Positions 7,154 through 15,954 of a stretch of 46,460 nucleotides of DNA are shown in pieces. Source of the stretch: CAZFAP01 sp964516325. GTDB lineage: Bacteria; Auribacterota; JABMQX01. The notes under the pieces were generated by a model that did not search any database, had not been told where the DNA came from, and saw only the letters and a program-made list of their open reading frames with translations. Both the position numbers and the translations under genes were made by a program. Numbering within the stretch: the first letter of the stretch is position 1; every line of letters starts with the position of its first letter. The stretch spans positions 1-46,460 of the forward strand of contig CAZFAP010000012.1 of assembly GCA_964516325.1 (NCBI GenBank), written 5' to 3'.

Positions 7154-8356
7154 ATGAGAGTGTTAATTGCGACCGGCGCAACCGGCGGACATTTTTACCC
7201 GGCGATTTCAGTAGCGGAGGAAATTAGAAATCGTCGGCCGGAGGCTGAGTTCCTTTTCGTCGGAACTCCTGTGCGGGCAGAGGGAACGCGAGCGTGCGAA
7301 GCGTCCCCCCTTCTCCGGGATGCCTGCGTCGTGCATTTGCCAGCGGTGGGCATGCCACGCAGAGTCTCGGTTGCTCTGGTACCCTTTGCCTTCGGATTGT
7401 TGAGGAGTTTTGGCCGCTCGCTTCGGTGGGTGGCGGGTTTCCGTCCTCACGTGGCGATTGGTTTTGGGAATTTCGGCTCCTTCGCGCCTCTCGTCGCGGC
7501 GAAGAGTCTTGGAGTTCCGATAGCGATTCACGAGGCCAACGCCATCCCCGGAAAAGCCAATCTTCGCCTCTCGAAGCTATCGGACGCAGTCTTCGTACAT
7601 TTTCCCTGTGCGGCTCGTTGCTTCCCCGGTCGGCGGGTTGAAGTGGTGGGCATGCCGGTGAGAAAAGAATTCACGCAACCAAGAAACAGGCCTGGCGCCC
7701 TGGCGCAGTTAAAGCTGAGCAGCACAAAATTCACCCTCCTGGTCGTCGGCGGCAGCCAGGGCGCCAGAGCCTTGAATCTCGAAATCTGCAATGCGATAGG
7801 AAGTTTACAGCAAAACGCCGACCGCGTCCAGATAATTCACCTGACCGGGAAAAGCGACTACCGGTGGGTCAAACGCCGTTATGAATCCTCGTCATTGCAG
7901 GTTCACGTCGCTTCTTTCGATTCCCGAATGAAGCTTCTTTACGATGCGGCGGACCTCGTCTTAGCCAGAGCCGGCGCCTCAACGGTCGCGGAGCTAATCC
8001 ACACCGGCAGGCCGGCAATCCTGGTCCCGTTCCCACACGCAACAGCCCGGCATCAGGACGAGAATGCGAGATACCTTGAGAACAACGGCGGCGCCGTCGT
8101 CTTGAACCAGCAGTCGGAGTCGTCCGGTCAGCCGGCCATTCCCGGTCTTCGTGAGACGCTTCTCGAACTACTGGAGAACCGGGACCGCCTTGAGCAGATG
8201 GCCGAAAACAGTCGCAGGCTTTTTAACGGGTCGGCTGCATCGAAGGTGGCCGACGCGCTGCTGAGGATAGCGCGTCCGGAGGCGGTGGTTTGCGAGAGTC
8301 GCAGGGGACACCATATAGGCATGGTGTCCCCTCCCACAGTTGCGGCGCCCATTTGA
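7154..8356 (+). CDS. murG: UDP-GlcNAc:lipid I GlcNAc transferase MurG with hairpin repeat in its tail
   Basis: Peripheral membrane GT28 glycosyltransferase making lipid II. The N-terminal glycine-rich loop is GATGGHFYPA; the central motifs are GFGNFGSFAP and IHEANAIPGKAN; the C-terminal half has VVGGSQGARALN and LARAGASTVAEL, the UDP-GlcNAc site. The start at 7154 has AGGAG a few bases upstream and gives the normal MRVLIATGATGG; earlier in-frame codons run through the ddl-like fragment in another frame. At 400 residues it exceeds E. coli MurG (355). Part of the excess is the last 15-20 residues, encoded by and just after a hairpin element (8304-8331) read as GHHIGMVSP, beyond the last helix of the fold. 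Confidence 0.95.
   Translation: MRVLIATGATGGHFYPAISVAEEIRNRRPEAEFLFVGTPVRAEGTRACEASPLLRDACVVHLPAVGMPRRVSVALVPFAFGLLRSFGRSLRWVAGFRPHVAIGFGNFGSFAPLVAAKSLGVPIAIHEANAIPGKANLRLSKLSDAVFVHFPCAARCFPGRRVEVVGMPVRKEFTQPRNRPGALAQLKLSSTKFTLLVVGGSQGARALNLEICNAIGSLQQNADRVQIIHLTGKSDYRWVKRRYESSSLQVHVASFDSRMKLLYDAADLVLARAGASTVAELIHTGRPAILVPFPHATARHQDENARYLENNGGAVVLNQQSESSGQPAIPGLRETLLELLENRDRLEQMAENSRRLFNGSAASKVADALLRIARPEAVVCESRRGHHIGMVSPPTVAAPI
8304..8331 (+). repeat. GGGGACACC hairpin element in the murG 3' end
   Basis: Arms GGGGACACCAT (8304-8314) and ATGGTGTCCCC (8321-8331) with loop ATAGGC, identical to the second murD copy. Here it is read in a different frame from the murF and murD copies, as GHHIGMVSP. 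Eight codons follow before the stop. The short distance to the stop means it could also act as an RNA hairpin at the murG end, but no U-run follows. Confidence 0.9.
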
Positions 8357-8413
8357 TTTCACAAACAGGTCTTTATTTCTGCGGGCTTGGCACGAAGAAA
8401 GGCGGAGGTTTTC

Positions 8414-9841
8414 ATGGCAGCGGTTTCTGACATTCAGAAGGATTGCCCGGTCCACTTCATAGGGATCGGGGGCATTGGCATGAGCGGGATTGCTCTCGCC
8501 TTTCTCCGCCGGGGCTACAGGGTCACGGGTTCCGACCTGAAGGCATCGGCAGTAACGGCTCGTCTGGTGGAGGAAGGAGCGGAAGTATCCGTGGGGCACA
8601 GAGGCGAGAACGTGCCCGAGAACGCGACCGTCGTTTACTCGTCGGCGGTCACGGAGGATAACCCGGAAATGGTCGTGGCGACCGCCATGGGGCTGCCCAT
8701 AGTCAAACGAGCCGAGGCTCTCGCCTGGCTCATGCGCGACAAACTTGGCATCGCAATCGCCGGGACTCACGGCAAGACGACCACCACCTCTCTCGTGGGG
8801 TTGATGCTGAACCAGGCAGGCTATGACCCCTCCGTCATTGTGGGGGGGATCGTGGACCTGTTCGGCGGAAACGCGCTTTGTGGCGAAGGTCCCTATTTCG
8901 TCGCCGAAGCCGACGAGAGCGACGGCTCCCTCGTCAACTATCACCCCGCCTACAGCATCATCACCAACATCGAGGAGGAGCATATCGGCTTCTACAACAA
9001 TCTCCAGGAAATCCTCGACACCTTCTGGGTATTCATACAGAACACCCTTCGCAACGGGAAAGTCGTCCACAACCTCGACGAGCCGAATCTTTCGGGCCTC
9101 CTCCACGATTGCAGAGGCGATATCCTCACGTACAGCGTCTGCCGACCGGCGGACGTCTTCGCCGAAAACATCTCCCTCAACGGCTTCGGCTCCACCTTCG
9201 ATGTCTCTTATCGAGGTCGCCGATTAGGGACTCTGGAGCTGAGCATCCCGGGGATGCACAACGTCTCCAACTCTTTGGGCGCCGTCGCCGTCGCCACGGA
9301 CATAGGCGTTCCTTTCGAGACCATCCAGGACGCGGTCAGAGAGTTCCGGGGCGTCCATAGGAGGCTCGAGGTCAAGGGCTTCGTGGACGACGTTCTCGTC
9401 CTCGACGACTACGCCCACCACCCGACCGAGGTCATGGCCACTCTCCGGTCCGCTCGGCACATCGCGAACGGCGGCCGCCTCGTGGGGGTATTTCAGCCGC
9501 ACCGGTACAGCCGCACCAAATACCTCCATCAGAGATTCTCGGGCGCCTTCGCAGACGCCGACCGGTTGATCCTCACCGATGTGTATGCCGCCAACGAGCC
9601 AGCGATCGAAGGGATTGACGGCACAACGATCCTGCGAGCCGTCCTCGAATCGGGGCAGGAGAACGTCGAGTATTTCCCCGATCTTCGAGACATACCGGAC
9701 TTTCTTTCGGAGACGGTTCACCCGGGGGACGTCGTGGTCATCATGGGGGCGGGCAATATCAGCATGGTGGCGGAGCAGTTGGTCAGCAAGCTGAACGAAA
9801 GGAAAAACCAATTAGCGGTGGTGGCGAGTAATGAAAGATAA
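8414..9841 (+). CDS. murC: UDP-MurNAc:L-Ala ligase MurC
   Basis: Cytoplasmic ATP-dependent ligase that starts the peptide stem by adding L-Ala to UDP-MurNAc. At 475 residues it is near the E. coli length (491). Motifs: HFIGIGGIGMSGIA (UDP-binding Rossmann), SSAVTEDNPE, the P-loop AGTHGKTTTTS, EADESDGS, NIEEEHIGFY, GMHNVSNSLGAVA, DDYAHHPTEV and FQPHRYSRT. I chose the ATG at 8414 because GGCGGAGG lies five bases upstream; a TTG at 8387 would add nine residues without a ribosome site. It overlaps ddl by 11 bases. No murB follows, unlike many dcw clusters. Confidence 0.97.
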   Translation: MAAVSDIQKDCPVHFIGIGGIGMSGIALAFLRRGYRVTGSDLKASAVTARLVEEGAEVSVGHRGENVPENATVVYSSAVTEDNPEMVVATAMGLPIVKRAEALAWLMRDKLGIAIAGTHGKTTTTSLVGLMLNQAGYDPSVIVGGIVDLFGGNALCGEGPYFVAEADESDGSLVNYHPAYSIITNIEEEHIGFYNNLQEILDTFWVFIQNTLRNGKVVHNLDEPNLSGLLHDCRGDILTYSVCRPADVFAENISLNGFGSTFDVSYRGRRLGTLELSIPGMHNVSNSLGAVAVATDIGVPFETIQDAVREFRGVHRRLEVKGFVDDVLVLDDYAHHPTEVMATLRSARHIANGGRLVGVFQPHRYSRTKYLHQRFSGAFADADRLILTDVYAANEPAIEGIDGTTILRAVLESGQENVEYFPDLRDIPDFLSETVHPGDVVVIMGAGNISMVAEQLVSKLNERKNQLAVVASNER

Positions 9842-10958
9842 GTTGGACCTCTGGGTTATTTGCGGCGGGCGTTCCGCCGAACACGAAGTATCTCTCCGCT
9901 CGGCTCAATGTATTGCCGCGGCGCTCGACCGAGGCAAGTACAACCCCCACTTTGTGACCATCACCAAAGAGGGCAAGTGGATCAGCGGTAAGGCGCTGGA
10001 GGGTCCGGCATCCAGGGCTTTAGAAAAAGCGGAGTCGCTGGCTGCCTCATCCGGGACATCGCTGTCCGTTTCGGACGGCCTTCGAGCCCTCGTGGACAGG
10101 ATTTCACCCGTGGCGCCAGAAGGGGCAAACAACAACGGAAACGGTCACATGGTGGTGTTCCCCGTCTTGCACGGTCCCTATGGTGAGGACGGCACGATTC
10201 AGGGCTTGTTCGAAATGCTGGACATACCGTACGTCGGCTCGGGAGTCCTCAGCTCCGCTCTTGCTATGGACAAAGCCAAGACCAAGGAGATTCTCTTCCA
10301 CAAAGGCATTCCGGTAGCGCGGTGGATTTCCTTGAAGCCGGGTGTTGACGGCGCTCGCAGCGGGAGGATTTCGGAAATTGTCGCAACGGTCATTGGGTAT
10401 CCCTGCTTTGTCAAGCCCGCGAACCTCGGCTCCAGCATCGGCATCACCAAAGTCAAGAACGTGGACGAACTCCAGGATGCCATATCCCGGGCCCGCCAAT
10501 ATGACAGCAAGGTTCTCATCGAGGAGGCTATTGATGCCAGGGAGATTGAGTGCAGCGTGCTGGGGAACGACAACCCCATCGCTTCTGTCCCCGGCGAGAT
10601 TGTGCCCGGCAACGAATTCTACGATTACGACGCCAAGTACAACGACGCGGGGAGCGAATTGATTGTCCCCGCGGACCTGTCGGAAGAACAAGTCGAACGT
10701 GTCCGGCGTCTTGCAATCCGCGCTTTTCAGGCTTTGGAATGTTGCGGCATGGCGAGGGCTGACTTTTTCCTCGATAAGAAGACCGGCAGGATTCTGGTGA
10801 ACGAATTGAACACGATCCCGGGATTCACCGAAATCAGCATGTATCCCAGGTTGTGGGAAGTCTCCGGGATTCCTTATCCGCACTTGCTCGATAAGCTCAT
10901 CGAGCTCGCGCTGGAGAGATACAGGGAGAGAAAGGGCTTGAGCGTAAGCCCGAACTAA
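9831..10958 (+). CDS. ddl: D-alanine--D-alanine ligase
   Basis: Cytoplasmic ATP-grasp ligase making D-Ala-D-Ala for MurF. At 375 residues it is DdlA-like in length. Motifs: GGRSAEHEVSLRSA, VFPVLHGPYGEDGTIQG, PYVGSGVLSSALAMDK, CFVKPANLGSSIGI, EFYDYDAKY (the Tyr of the omega loop, which in known enzymes favours D-Ala over D-lactate) and NELNTIPGFTEIS. It therefore predicts normal D-Ala-D-Ala stems. The last 33 or so codons are duplicated in diverged form upstream of murG. It overlaps the murC end, implying coupled translation. Confidence 0.96.
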   Translation: MKDKLDLWVICGGRSAEHEVSLRSAQCIAAALDRGKYNPHFVTITKEGKWISGKALEGPASRALEKAESLAASSGTSLSVSDGLRALVDRISPVAPEGANNNGNGHMVVFPVLHGPYGEDGTIQGLFEMLDIPYVGSGVLSSALAMDKAKTKEILFHKGIPVARWISLKPGVDGARSGRISEIVATVIGYPCFVKPANLGSSIGITKVKNVDELQDAISRARQYDSKVLIEEAIDAREIECSVLGNDNPIASVPGEIVPGNEFYDYDAKYNDAGSELIVPADLSEEQVERVRRLAIRAFQALECCGMARADFFLDKKTGRILVNELNTIPGFTEISMYPRLWEVSGIPYPHLLDKLIELALERYRERKGLSVSPN

Positions 10959-11001
10959 ATGTCTGGAAAATCGTCCCCGTGCGACCCGCGGGCACTCGCA
11001 G

Positions 11002-11844
11002 ATGATACCGAAAATATCGAAAAAGAGAAGGCCGATCCGACTCTTCGTGATGAACGCGAAGATTCTCAAGAAGAGGAAAAAGCCGCTCAACTTCTCGCCG
11101 TTCACACGAGAGAAGGCGATAAAGCTCGCCCTTATGTTTGCAGTCGTCGCGACATGCGGATTTGGGGGCGTCGGGGTCGGCCGTTATCTTCTGTCCGACC
11201 CGAAGTACGCGATCAAGCACATCATCGTTCACGGAAATCAGAGACTCTCCAAGCAGGAAATCGTCAGGCTTTCGCTCCTGACGAAAGGACAAAACATTTT
11301 CCGAGCGCGCATTCACCAGACGAGAGAGCGGCTGCTAAAGTTGGCGCTTGTTGACGAGGCATCTGTGTCAAGGTTTATGCCCGATATCATCGTCATAGAA
11401 GTCGTGGAGAGGTCGCCCAGGGCGAGGCTCTCGGACTCGGATAGACTCCTTGCCGACTATTCCGGCGTGATTCTCTCTCGTTGCTGCTCCAGCGCGCCGG
11501 AGAAGCTCCCCCTCATTGTCGGGGTGGACACATCGAGTCTGAGCGTCGGCGACCGCTGCTCCCAGCCAACGATGGCACACGCCATGAGAGTGCTCCAGTT
11601 GTGCCGCTCGCCGAGGCTGGCGGAGCTAATCGAAGTGGCGAGGATTGATTCCTCTCAGCCGGACGACCTTCGCCTTTACCTCAAGGAGGGAACCTACACG
11701 AAGGAAGAGTGCGGTGTTCGTGTCGGTGGAGAGGATTTCGAGCAGAGGCTGGCAAACCTTGCCGAGATACTCAAGGGTGTTGCGGAAAAGCACAAGAAGA
11801 AGGCTCGATGGATTGACCTGACGTTGAACTACGTTCGTTTTTGA
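11002..11844 (+). CDS. ftsQ: Cell-division protein FtsQ/DivIB
   Basis: Single-pass divisome protein of 280 residues. A basic N-terminus (many Lys/Arg, residues 1-40) precedes one membrane helix (about 41-63). Then comes a POTRA-type domain beginning YAIKHIIVHGNQRLSKQEIV and containing VSRFMPDIIVIEVVERSPRARL, the usual strand pair before the beta domain. Sequence is weakly conserved overall, as is normal for FtsQ, but its place between ddl and ftsA supports the call. The start is uncertain: 11002 and the ATG at 11050 are both in frame and neither has a clear ribosome site. Confidence 0.9.
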   Translation: MIPKISKKRRPIRLFVMNAKILKKRKKPLNFSPFTREKAIKLALMFAVVATCGFGGVGVGRYLLSDPKYAIKHIIVHGNQRLSKQEIVRLSLLTKGQNIFRARIHQTRERLLKLALVDEASVSRFMPDIIVIEVVERSPRARLSDSDRLLADYSGVILSRCCSSAPEKLPLIVGVDTSSLSVGDRCSQPTMAHAMRVLQLCRSPRLAELIEVARIDSSQPDDLRLYLKEGTYTKEECGVRVGGEDFEQRLANLAEILKGVAEKHKKKARWIDLTLNYVRF

Positions 11845-11913
11845 CCCGCGCCGGGATGCTCTGCGCGAGACGCCGTGCTCCTGGCGCCCGTCGGGGTGAA
11901 AGGACCTGAAGCG

Positions 11914-13164
11914 ATGCGGAGAAGAGACGAGATTGTAGTTGGGCTTGACATCGGAACAACCAAAATCTGCGCCGTGGTCGCCGAGCGCGTGAAGGGCGGT
12001 GAAGTCCGGATTGCCGGTTTCGGAAGCGCCCCGTCCAAAGGTCTGCGAAAGGGCGTCGTGGTCAACATAGAAAGCACCGTGGACTCCATCGGTCGCGCGG
12101 TGGATGAAGCGGAACTCTCCTCCGGCGTCGAGGTTGGCTCCATCTTCGTGGGCATCGCCGGCGGGCACATCCAGAGCTGCAACAGTCGGGGCGTGGTGCC
12201 CATCGGTTCCGAGAGTAAAGAGATCACCCGCGCTGACGTCGAAAAGGCTATTTCCGGCGCGAAGGCGATCGCGGTCTCCATTGATCGAGAAATCATTCAT
12301 GCCATCCCCCAACAGTTCTATGTGGATGGAGAAGGCGGAATCGCGGACCCGGTTGGATTGCACGGGCTGAGGTTGGAAGCCGACGTCCACATTGTCACCG
12401 GAGCGGTTATGTCCGCCCAGAATATCGTCAAGTGCGTCAACAGCGCAGGGCTTCAAGTGGAGGACATTGTCCTTCAGCCGCTCGCCTCGAGCATGGCGAC
12501 GCTATCTCCCATTGACAAGGAAGTCGGTGTGATTCTGGTGGACATCGGGGGCGGGACGACCGACTTCATCGTTTATGGCGACGGCAGCGTCAGAAACAGC
12601 GATGTTCTGTATCTTGCAGGGAATGATGTCACTCGGGACATTCACAAGGTTCTGTGCATTCCGGAGTCGAGGGCCGAGGAGCTGAAGGTCAAGTACGGCT
12701 GCGCCCTCGCCTCCATGGCCCGGGCCCACGAGACATTCCCCCGCCCGGCGACGATGCACCGCCCGGCTGGCGAAGAACCTCTCCGCACGCTCTGCGAGAT
12801 TATCGAGTATCGCATGCGGGAGATTTTTTTGATCGCCAAAGAGAGGATTGAAGCGAATGGTTGTGGGGAACTGATTGGCTCCGGCTTGGTCCTGACCGGG
12901 GGGACATCCTTGCTCAGAGGCTCCCGGGACCTCGCCCGCGATGTCTTCAACGGCATCCCCGCTCGCATCGGAAGGCCCCAGGGAATTATCGGCGCCACCG
13001 AAACCCTTGCCAATCCCATTTACGCCACGGCGGTAGGTCTTGCGAAATATGGCGCGGAGTTCCGGGCGAGGGGTGAAGAAGCCAGGTTCAATAAGCGGAA
13101 CGTCTTCAAAGCCGTGTTCAGGAAAATGCAGGAGTGGGTGAGAGGGCGTTCTCGCTCGAGATAA
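11914..13164 (+). CDS. ftsA: Cell-division actin homologue FtsA
   Basis: Actin-fold ATPase that anchors FtsZ to the membrane. Motifs: VGLDIGTTKICAVV (phosphate 1), VFVGIAGGHI-type strand in the 1C domain, VLVDIGGGTTDF-type phosphate 2, and LTGGTSLLRG (adenosine). The C-terminal KAVFRKMQEWVRG can form an amphipathic membrane-targeting helix. I chose the ATG at 11914, with AAGGA about ten bases upstream, giving 416 residues. A GTG at 11875 is in frame but adds an unlike extension. It overlaps the far-upstream open frame of ftsZ but not the ftsZ start chosen here. Confidence 0.96.
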   Translation: MRRRDEIVVGLDIGTTKICAVVAERVKGGEVRIAGFGSAPSKGLRKGVVVNIESTVDSIGRAVDEAELSSGVEVGSIFVGIAGGHIQSCNSRGVVPIGSESKEITRADVEKAISGAKAIAVSIDREIIHAIPQQFYVDGEGGIADPVGLHGLRLEADVHIVTGAVMSAQNIVKCVNSAGLQVEDIVLQPLASSMATLSPIDKEVGVILVDIGGGTTDFIVYGDGSVRNSDVLYLAGNDVTRDIHKVLCIPESRAEELKVKYGCALASMARAHETFPRPATMHRPAGEEPLRTLCEIIEYRMREIFLIAKERIEANGCGELIGSGLVLTGGTSLLRGSRDLARDVFNGIPARIGRPQGIIGATETLANPIYATAVGLAKYGAEFRARGEEARFNKRNVFKAVFRKMQEWVRGRSRSR

Positions 13165-13265
13165 GCAACACGTCCGCTGCGGGACGTGAGAAAAAAGACA
13201 GGAAGCCTTCGGCTGGGCAAGTCCGCGATAGCGCCGGCTCGCTGAAATCGTCAGGAGGAGAAAAC

Positions 13266-14405
13266 GTGCTGAAGATTGTGGAGACGGAAAAAGAACAAAC
13301 AAGAATCAAGGTCGTCGGAATCGGAGGCGCCGGGTGCAACGCCCTCAATAGCATGATCTCCGCCAACATCGAAGGGGTGGAGTATGTCGCTATCAACACT
13401 GATGCCCAGGCGCTGAAGTTCTCCGCCGCCACGGACAAAATCCAGATTGGCAAAAGCGTGACTCATGGACTCGGAGCCGGCGGAAACCCCGAAATCGGGA
13501 AGGAGGCAGCCGCCGCCGACGCCGAGATGATCGGCGAACTGCTCGACGACGCTCACATTGCCTTTCTGACCGCGGGCTTCGGGGGCGGCACCGGAACGGG
13601 CGCCACGCCTCTCATAGCCAGAATCGCCAAGGACAAAGGCATCCTGACTATGGCGGTTGTCACCAAGCCGTTCCTCTTCGAGGGAAGCATCAAAGCGCGC
13701 ATCGCCGAGGAGGGACTCCGACAGCTCCGAGCTGAAATTGACACGGTCATGGTCATCCCGAACCAACGTCTCTTCGAGATAGCGCGCGACGACACTTCCA
13801 TGGTCAACGCCTTTCGCATAACGGATGGCGTCCTGGCGAAGGTTGTTCAGGCGATTTCTCGTCTCATCCTCAAGCCGGGCATCATCAATCTTGATTTCGC
13901 GCACATTCGCACGGTCATGTCCATACCGGGCGCCGCCACCGTCGGCTTTGGCGAGGCGAAAGGCAACGAGAAAGCGATCATGGCCATGAGGGAGGCGATA
14001 TCCAATCCTCTCATGGAGCAGACGGAGGTCACGGGCGCCAAAGGTGTGCTCGTGAGCCTCCTGTGTGGAACGGACCTAATGCTTCGCGAGCTGGATGACG
14101 CTGTGGCGGTCATCAAGCAAATTGCGGCCCCGGACGCCAACGTCATCTTCGGGGCCAATGTCGAGCCGGAGATGACGGACCGTGCGGCGATCACCATCGT
14201 CGCCACGGGGTTGCAGGGTGGCAAACCTGTTAGACAGGAAGAGGCCAGACCCGTACGCAGAGCAGACCAGGAGTTGATTGATTTCCCCCAGGAACAAGAG
14301 CCAGAGGCGCAGCTTGAGCCTGCGGTGCTCTCCAGCACCGAGGAAACTTTCTACAAAAGGCTGGAGACCCCCGCCATTTGGCGCAAGAGAGGAAAGCGAC
14401 CTTGA
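13266..14405 (+). CDS. ftsZ: Cell-division tubulin homologue FtsZ with altered T7 loop
   Basis: GTPase forming the division ring, 379 residues. Motifs: VVGIGGAGCNALN (T1), NTDAQAL, HGLGAGGNPEIG, the tubulin signature GGGTGTGATPLIA, VTKPFLFEG, and a C-terminal peptide LETPAIWRKRGK that probably binds FtsA. The start GTG at 13266 has CAGGAGGAG a few bases upstream; the frame is open back to 13134 but that part overlaps ftsA. The T7 (synergy) loop reads NLDFAHIRT (residues 208-216). The second Asp of the usual NxDFAD, equivalent to E. coli Asp212 and needed for GTP hydrolysis, is His213 (codon CAC, 13902-13904). All other landmarks are intact. Confidence 0.96.
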   Translation: MLKIVETEKEQTRIKVVGIGGAGCNALNSMISANIEGVEYVAINTDAQALKFSAATDKIQIGKSVTHGLGAGGNPEIGKEAAAADAEMIGELLDDAHIAFLTAGFGGGTGTGATPLIARIAKDKGILTMAVVTKPFLFEGSIKARIAEEGLRQLRAEIDTVMVIPNQRLFEIARDDTSMVNAFRITDGVLAKVVQAISRLILKPGIINLDFAHIRTVMSIPGAATVGFGEAKGNEKAIMAMREAISNPLMEQTEVTGAKGVLVSLLCGTDLMLRELDDAVAVIKQIAAPDANVIFGANVEPEMTDRAAITIVATGLQGGKPVRQEEARPVRRADQELIDFPQEQEPEAQLEPAVLSSTEETFYKRLETPAIWRKRGKRP

Positions 14406-14624
14406 GGCTTATGGACATTCATGTTATCCGACCGGCACTTGGCGAGCGAGCGAAGAGCAGAGACACGGGGCCTTCCCAATCACTTGGCACGCGCTTTTTC
14501 TCCGCTGCTCACCCGCTGTGCCGGCCGAGGAAAGAAACCGGAGATCCGGCCAGAGGCCCGGATGCCGTTAAAATATCCCGTTAAAGAACGAAGGGTATCA
14601 GAGAGAGGGTAAAAGCTGGAGGGC

Positions 14625-14640
14625 GCAGGACAACTCCTGC
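14625..14640 (-). terminator. Small stem-loop at the end of the efflux operon
   Basis: GCAGGA (14625-14630) pairs with TCCTGC (14635-14640) across CAAC, right at the stop of the minus-strand permease and in the gap where it converges with ftsZ. There is no clear U-run after it on the minus strand, so a terminator role is weak. The rest of the 14406-14639 gap shows nothing I recognise. Confidence 0.25.
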
Positions 14641-15905
14641 TATTCATGCCGCAGAGCTTCGATCGGGTCCATGTTGGCTGCCCGTGAGGCGGGATAAAGT
14701 CCGAAAATCACCCCGATTGCCACGGAAATCCCAAAAGCCAGTATCAGCGACCACAGCGTGACAATGGTCCTCATGCTCGCAAAATAGCTCACCAGGGTCG
14801 GGATCACCACGCCAAATATCAGACCCACAGTCCCACCGCCCGCCGAAAGCACGACCGTTTCCACCAAGAACTGAAGGATGATGTCCCTTCTCTTGGCTCC
14901 CAGCGCTCGCCGGACGCCGATTTCCCGGGTCCTTTCCGTGATGCTTGCGAGCATGATGTTCATGATTCCGATTCCCCCAACCAGGAGCGAGATGGCTGCT
15001 ATGGAACCAAGGACTATGTTGAAAATCCTCTTTGTTTTCTCCGCCTGATGAAGCAGCTCCAGCGGCACAACGAGCTCATAGTCAACCTTCTTGTGGAACC
15101 TCTTCAGCAGTTGTCGGATGATCTTCGCGGTCATCGGGACATTCTTGACATCCTTCGTTCGCACTGTGATCTGCCCGAGTTCCACGCTCTCTACGGCGAA
15201 AGTCCCCGACGTTATTCGGACGTTGAGGTCGCTGTACCTTTCTCGCGCTGTCGTCAAAGGTATGTAAATATCGAGGTTCAGGTCGTCCTGAGTTCCCTTT
15301 TTCGCGGTCGCTCGATGCTCCATAACGCCGACGACCGTGTAATAATCCGGGCCGACTTTGACCTGCCTGTGTAAGGGATCGAGGTAGGTGAAGAGTCTCT
15401 TGGCGATTCCTTCCCCGAGGGCACAGACATTGTTCTTCGTTCTCATGTCCGTATAGCTTATGAAGCGCCCCTTCGTCACATGGAAGTTGGCGATGTCGGT
15501 GTACCATGGCACCGTCCCCACAATCTGTGAGGTAATTCGCCGTGAGCCGAAATAGACGTCCTTATCCATCCGTTTCATCGGCACGACTACGTCAACGGCG
15601 GGAACTGTGGTGGCGATCCGCTCCGCGTCCTTGTACGTAAGTCCATAGGCGAGGAGCCGGCTTCTCTGGACGTTAGCGACTTCTTCTTCAGGCGGCTTGG
15701 TGCTCTTGATGATGATGTTGTTGCTCCCCAGGAGCTTGATCTGCTGCTGCGCTTCCCAGCCCGCCCCTTCCCCAATGCTCAACATGGCGATAACGGAGCA
15801 TACCCCGAAGATCACCCCCAGCGCCGTCAGGATGGAGCGCAGCTTATGCACCATCAGGCTCTTCAGCCCGACTTTAACAGTTCTCGTAATCCGAAAAGCG
15901 ATCAT
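14640..15905 (-). CDS. MacB-type ABC transporter permease
   Basis: A 421-residue inner-membrane protein of the MacB/FtsX permease family. The N-terminus has the typical LMVHKLRSILTALGVIFGV segment ending in helix 1 (about residues 20-45). A long periplasmic MacB-type domain follows (about 48-285). Three helices are packed near the C-terminus, with the signature GGIGIMNIMLASITERTREI and GVRRALGAKRRDI, and it ends YPASRAANMDPIEALRHE. It lacks an ATPase domain, supplied by the gene just upstream. With the adaptor and TolC-like genes it forms a complete tripartite export system for an unknown substrate (macrolides, peptides and lipoproteins are known for relatives). Confidence 0.92.
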   Translation of the reverse strand: MIAFRITRTVKVGLKSLMVHKLRSILTALGVIFGVCSVIAMLSIGEGAGWEAQQQIKLLGSNNIIIKSTKPPEEEVANVQRSRLLAYGLTYKDAERIATTVPAVDVVVPMKRMDKDVYFGSRRITSQIVGTVPWYTDIANFHVTKGRFISYTDMRTKNNVCALGEGIAKRLFTYLDPLHRQVKVGPDYYTVVGVMEHRATAKKGTQDDLNLDIYIPLTTARERYSDLNVRITSGTFAVESVELGQITVRTKDVKNVPMTAKIIRQLLKRFHKKVDYELVVPLELLHQAEKTKRIFNIVLGSIAAISLLVGGIGIMNIMLASITERTREIGVRRALGAKRRDIILQFLVETVVLSAGGGTVGLIFGVVIPTLVSYFASMRTIVTLWSLILAFGISVAIGVIFGLYPASRAANMDPIEALRHE

Positions 15906-15954
15906 TTCCGCACCATTCCTTCAAGGTCCGACAACGAGCTGCCGCGATACGGTG

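Noticed and set aside
8168..9106. A 312-codon minus-strand frame across the murG-murC junction
   Set aside because: Shadow frame. It looks longer only because the hairpin repeat is open in all frames of its reverse orientation.
10104..11105. A 333-codon minus-strand frame across ddl and the start of ftsQ
   Set aside because: Shadow of ddl in GC-rich DNA; no domain, and it crosses the ddl-ftsQ boundary.
12898..12910. GGGGGGACATCC in ftsA as a repeat relic
   Set aside because: It encodes the conserved LTGGTS motif of FtsA and has no second arm.
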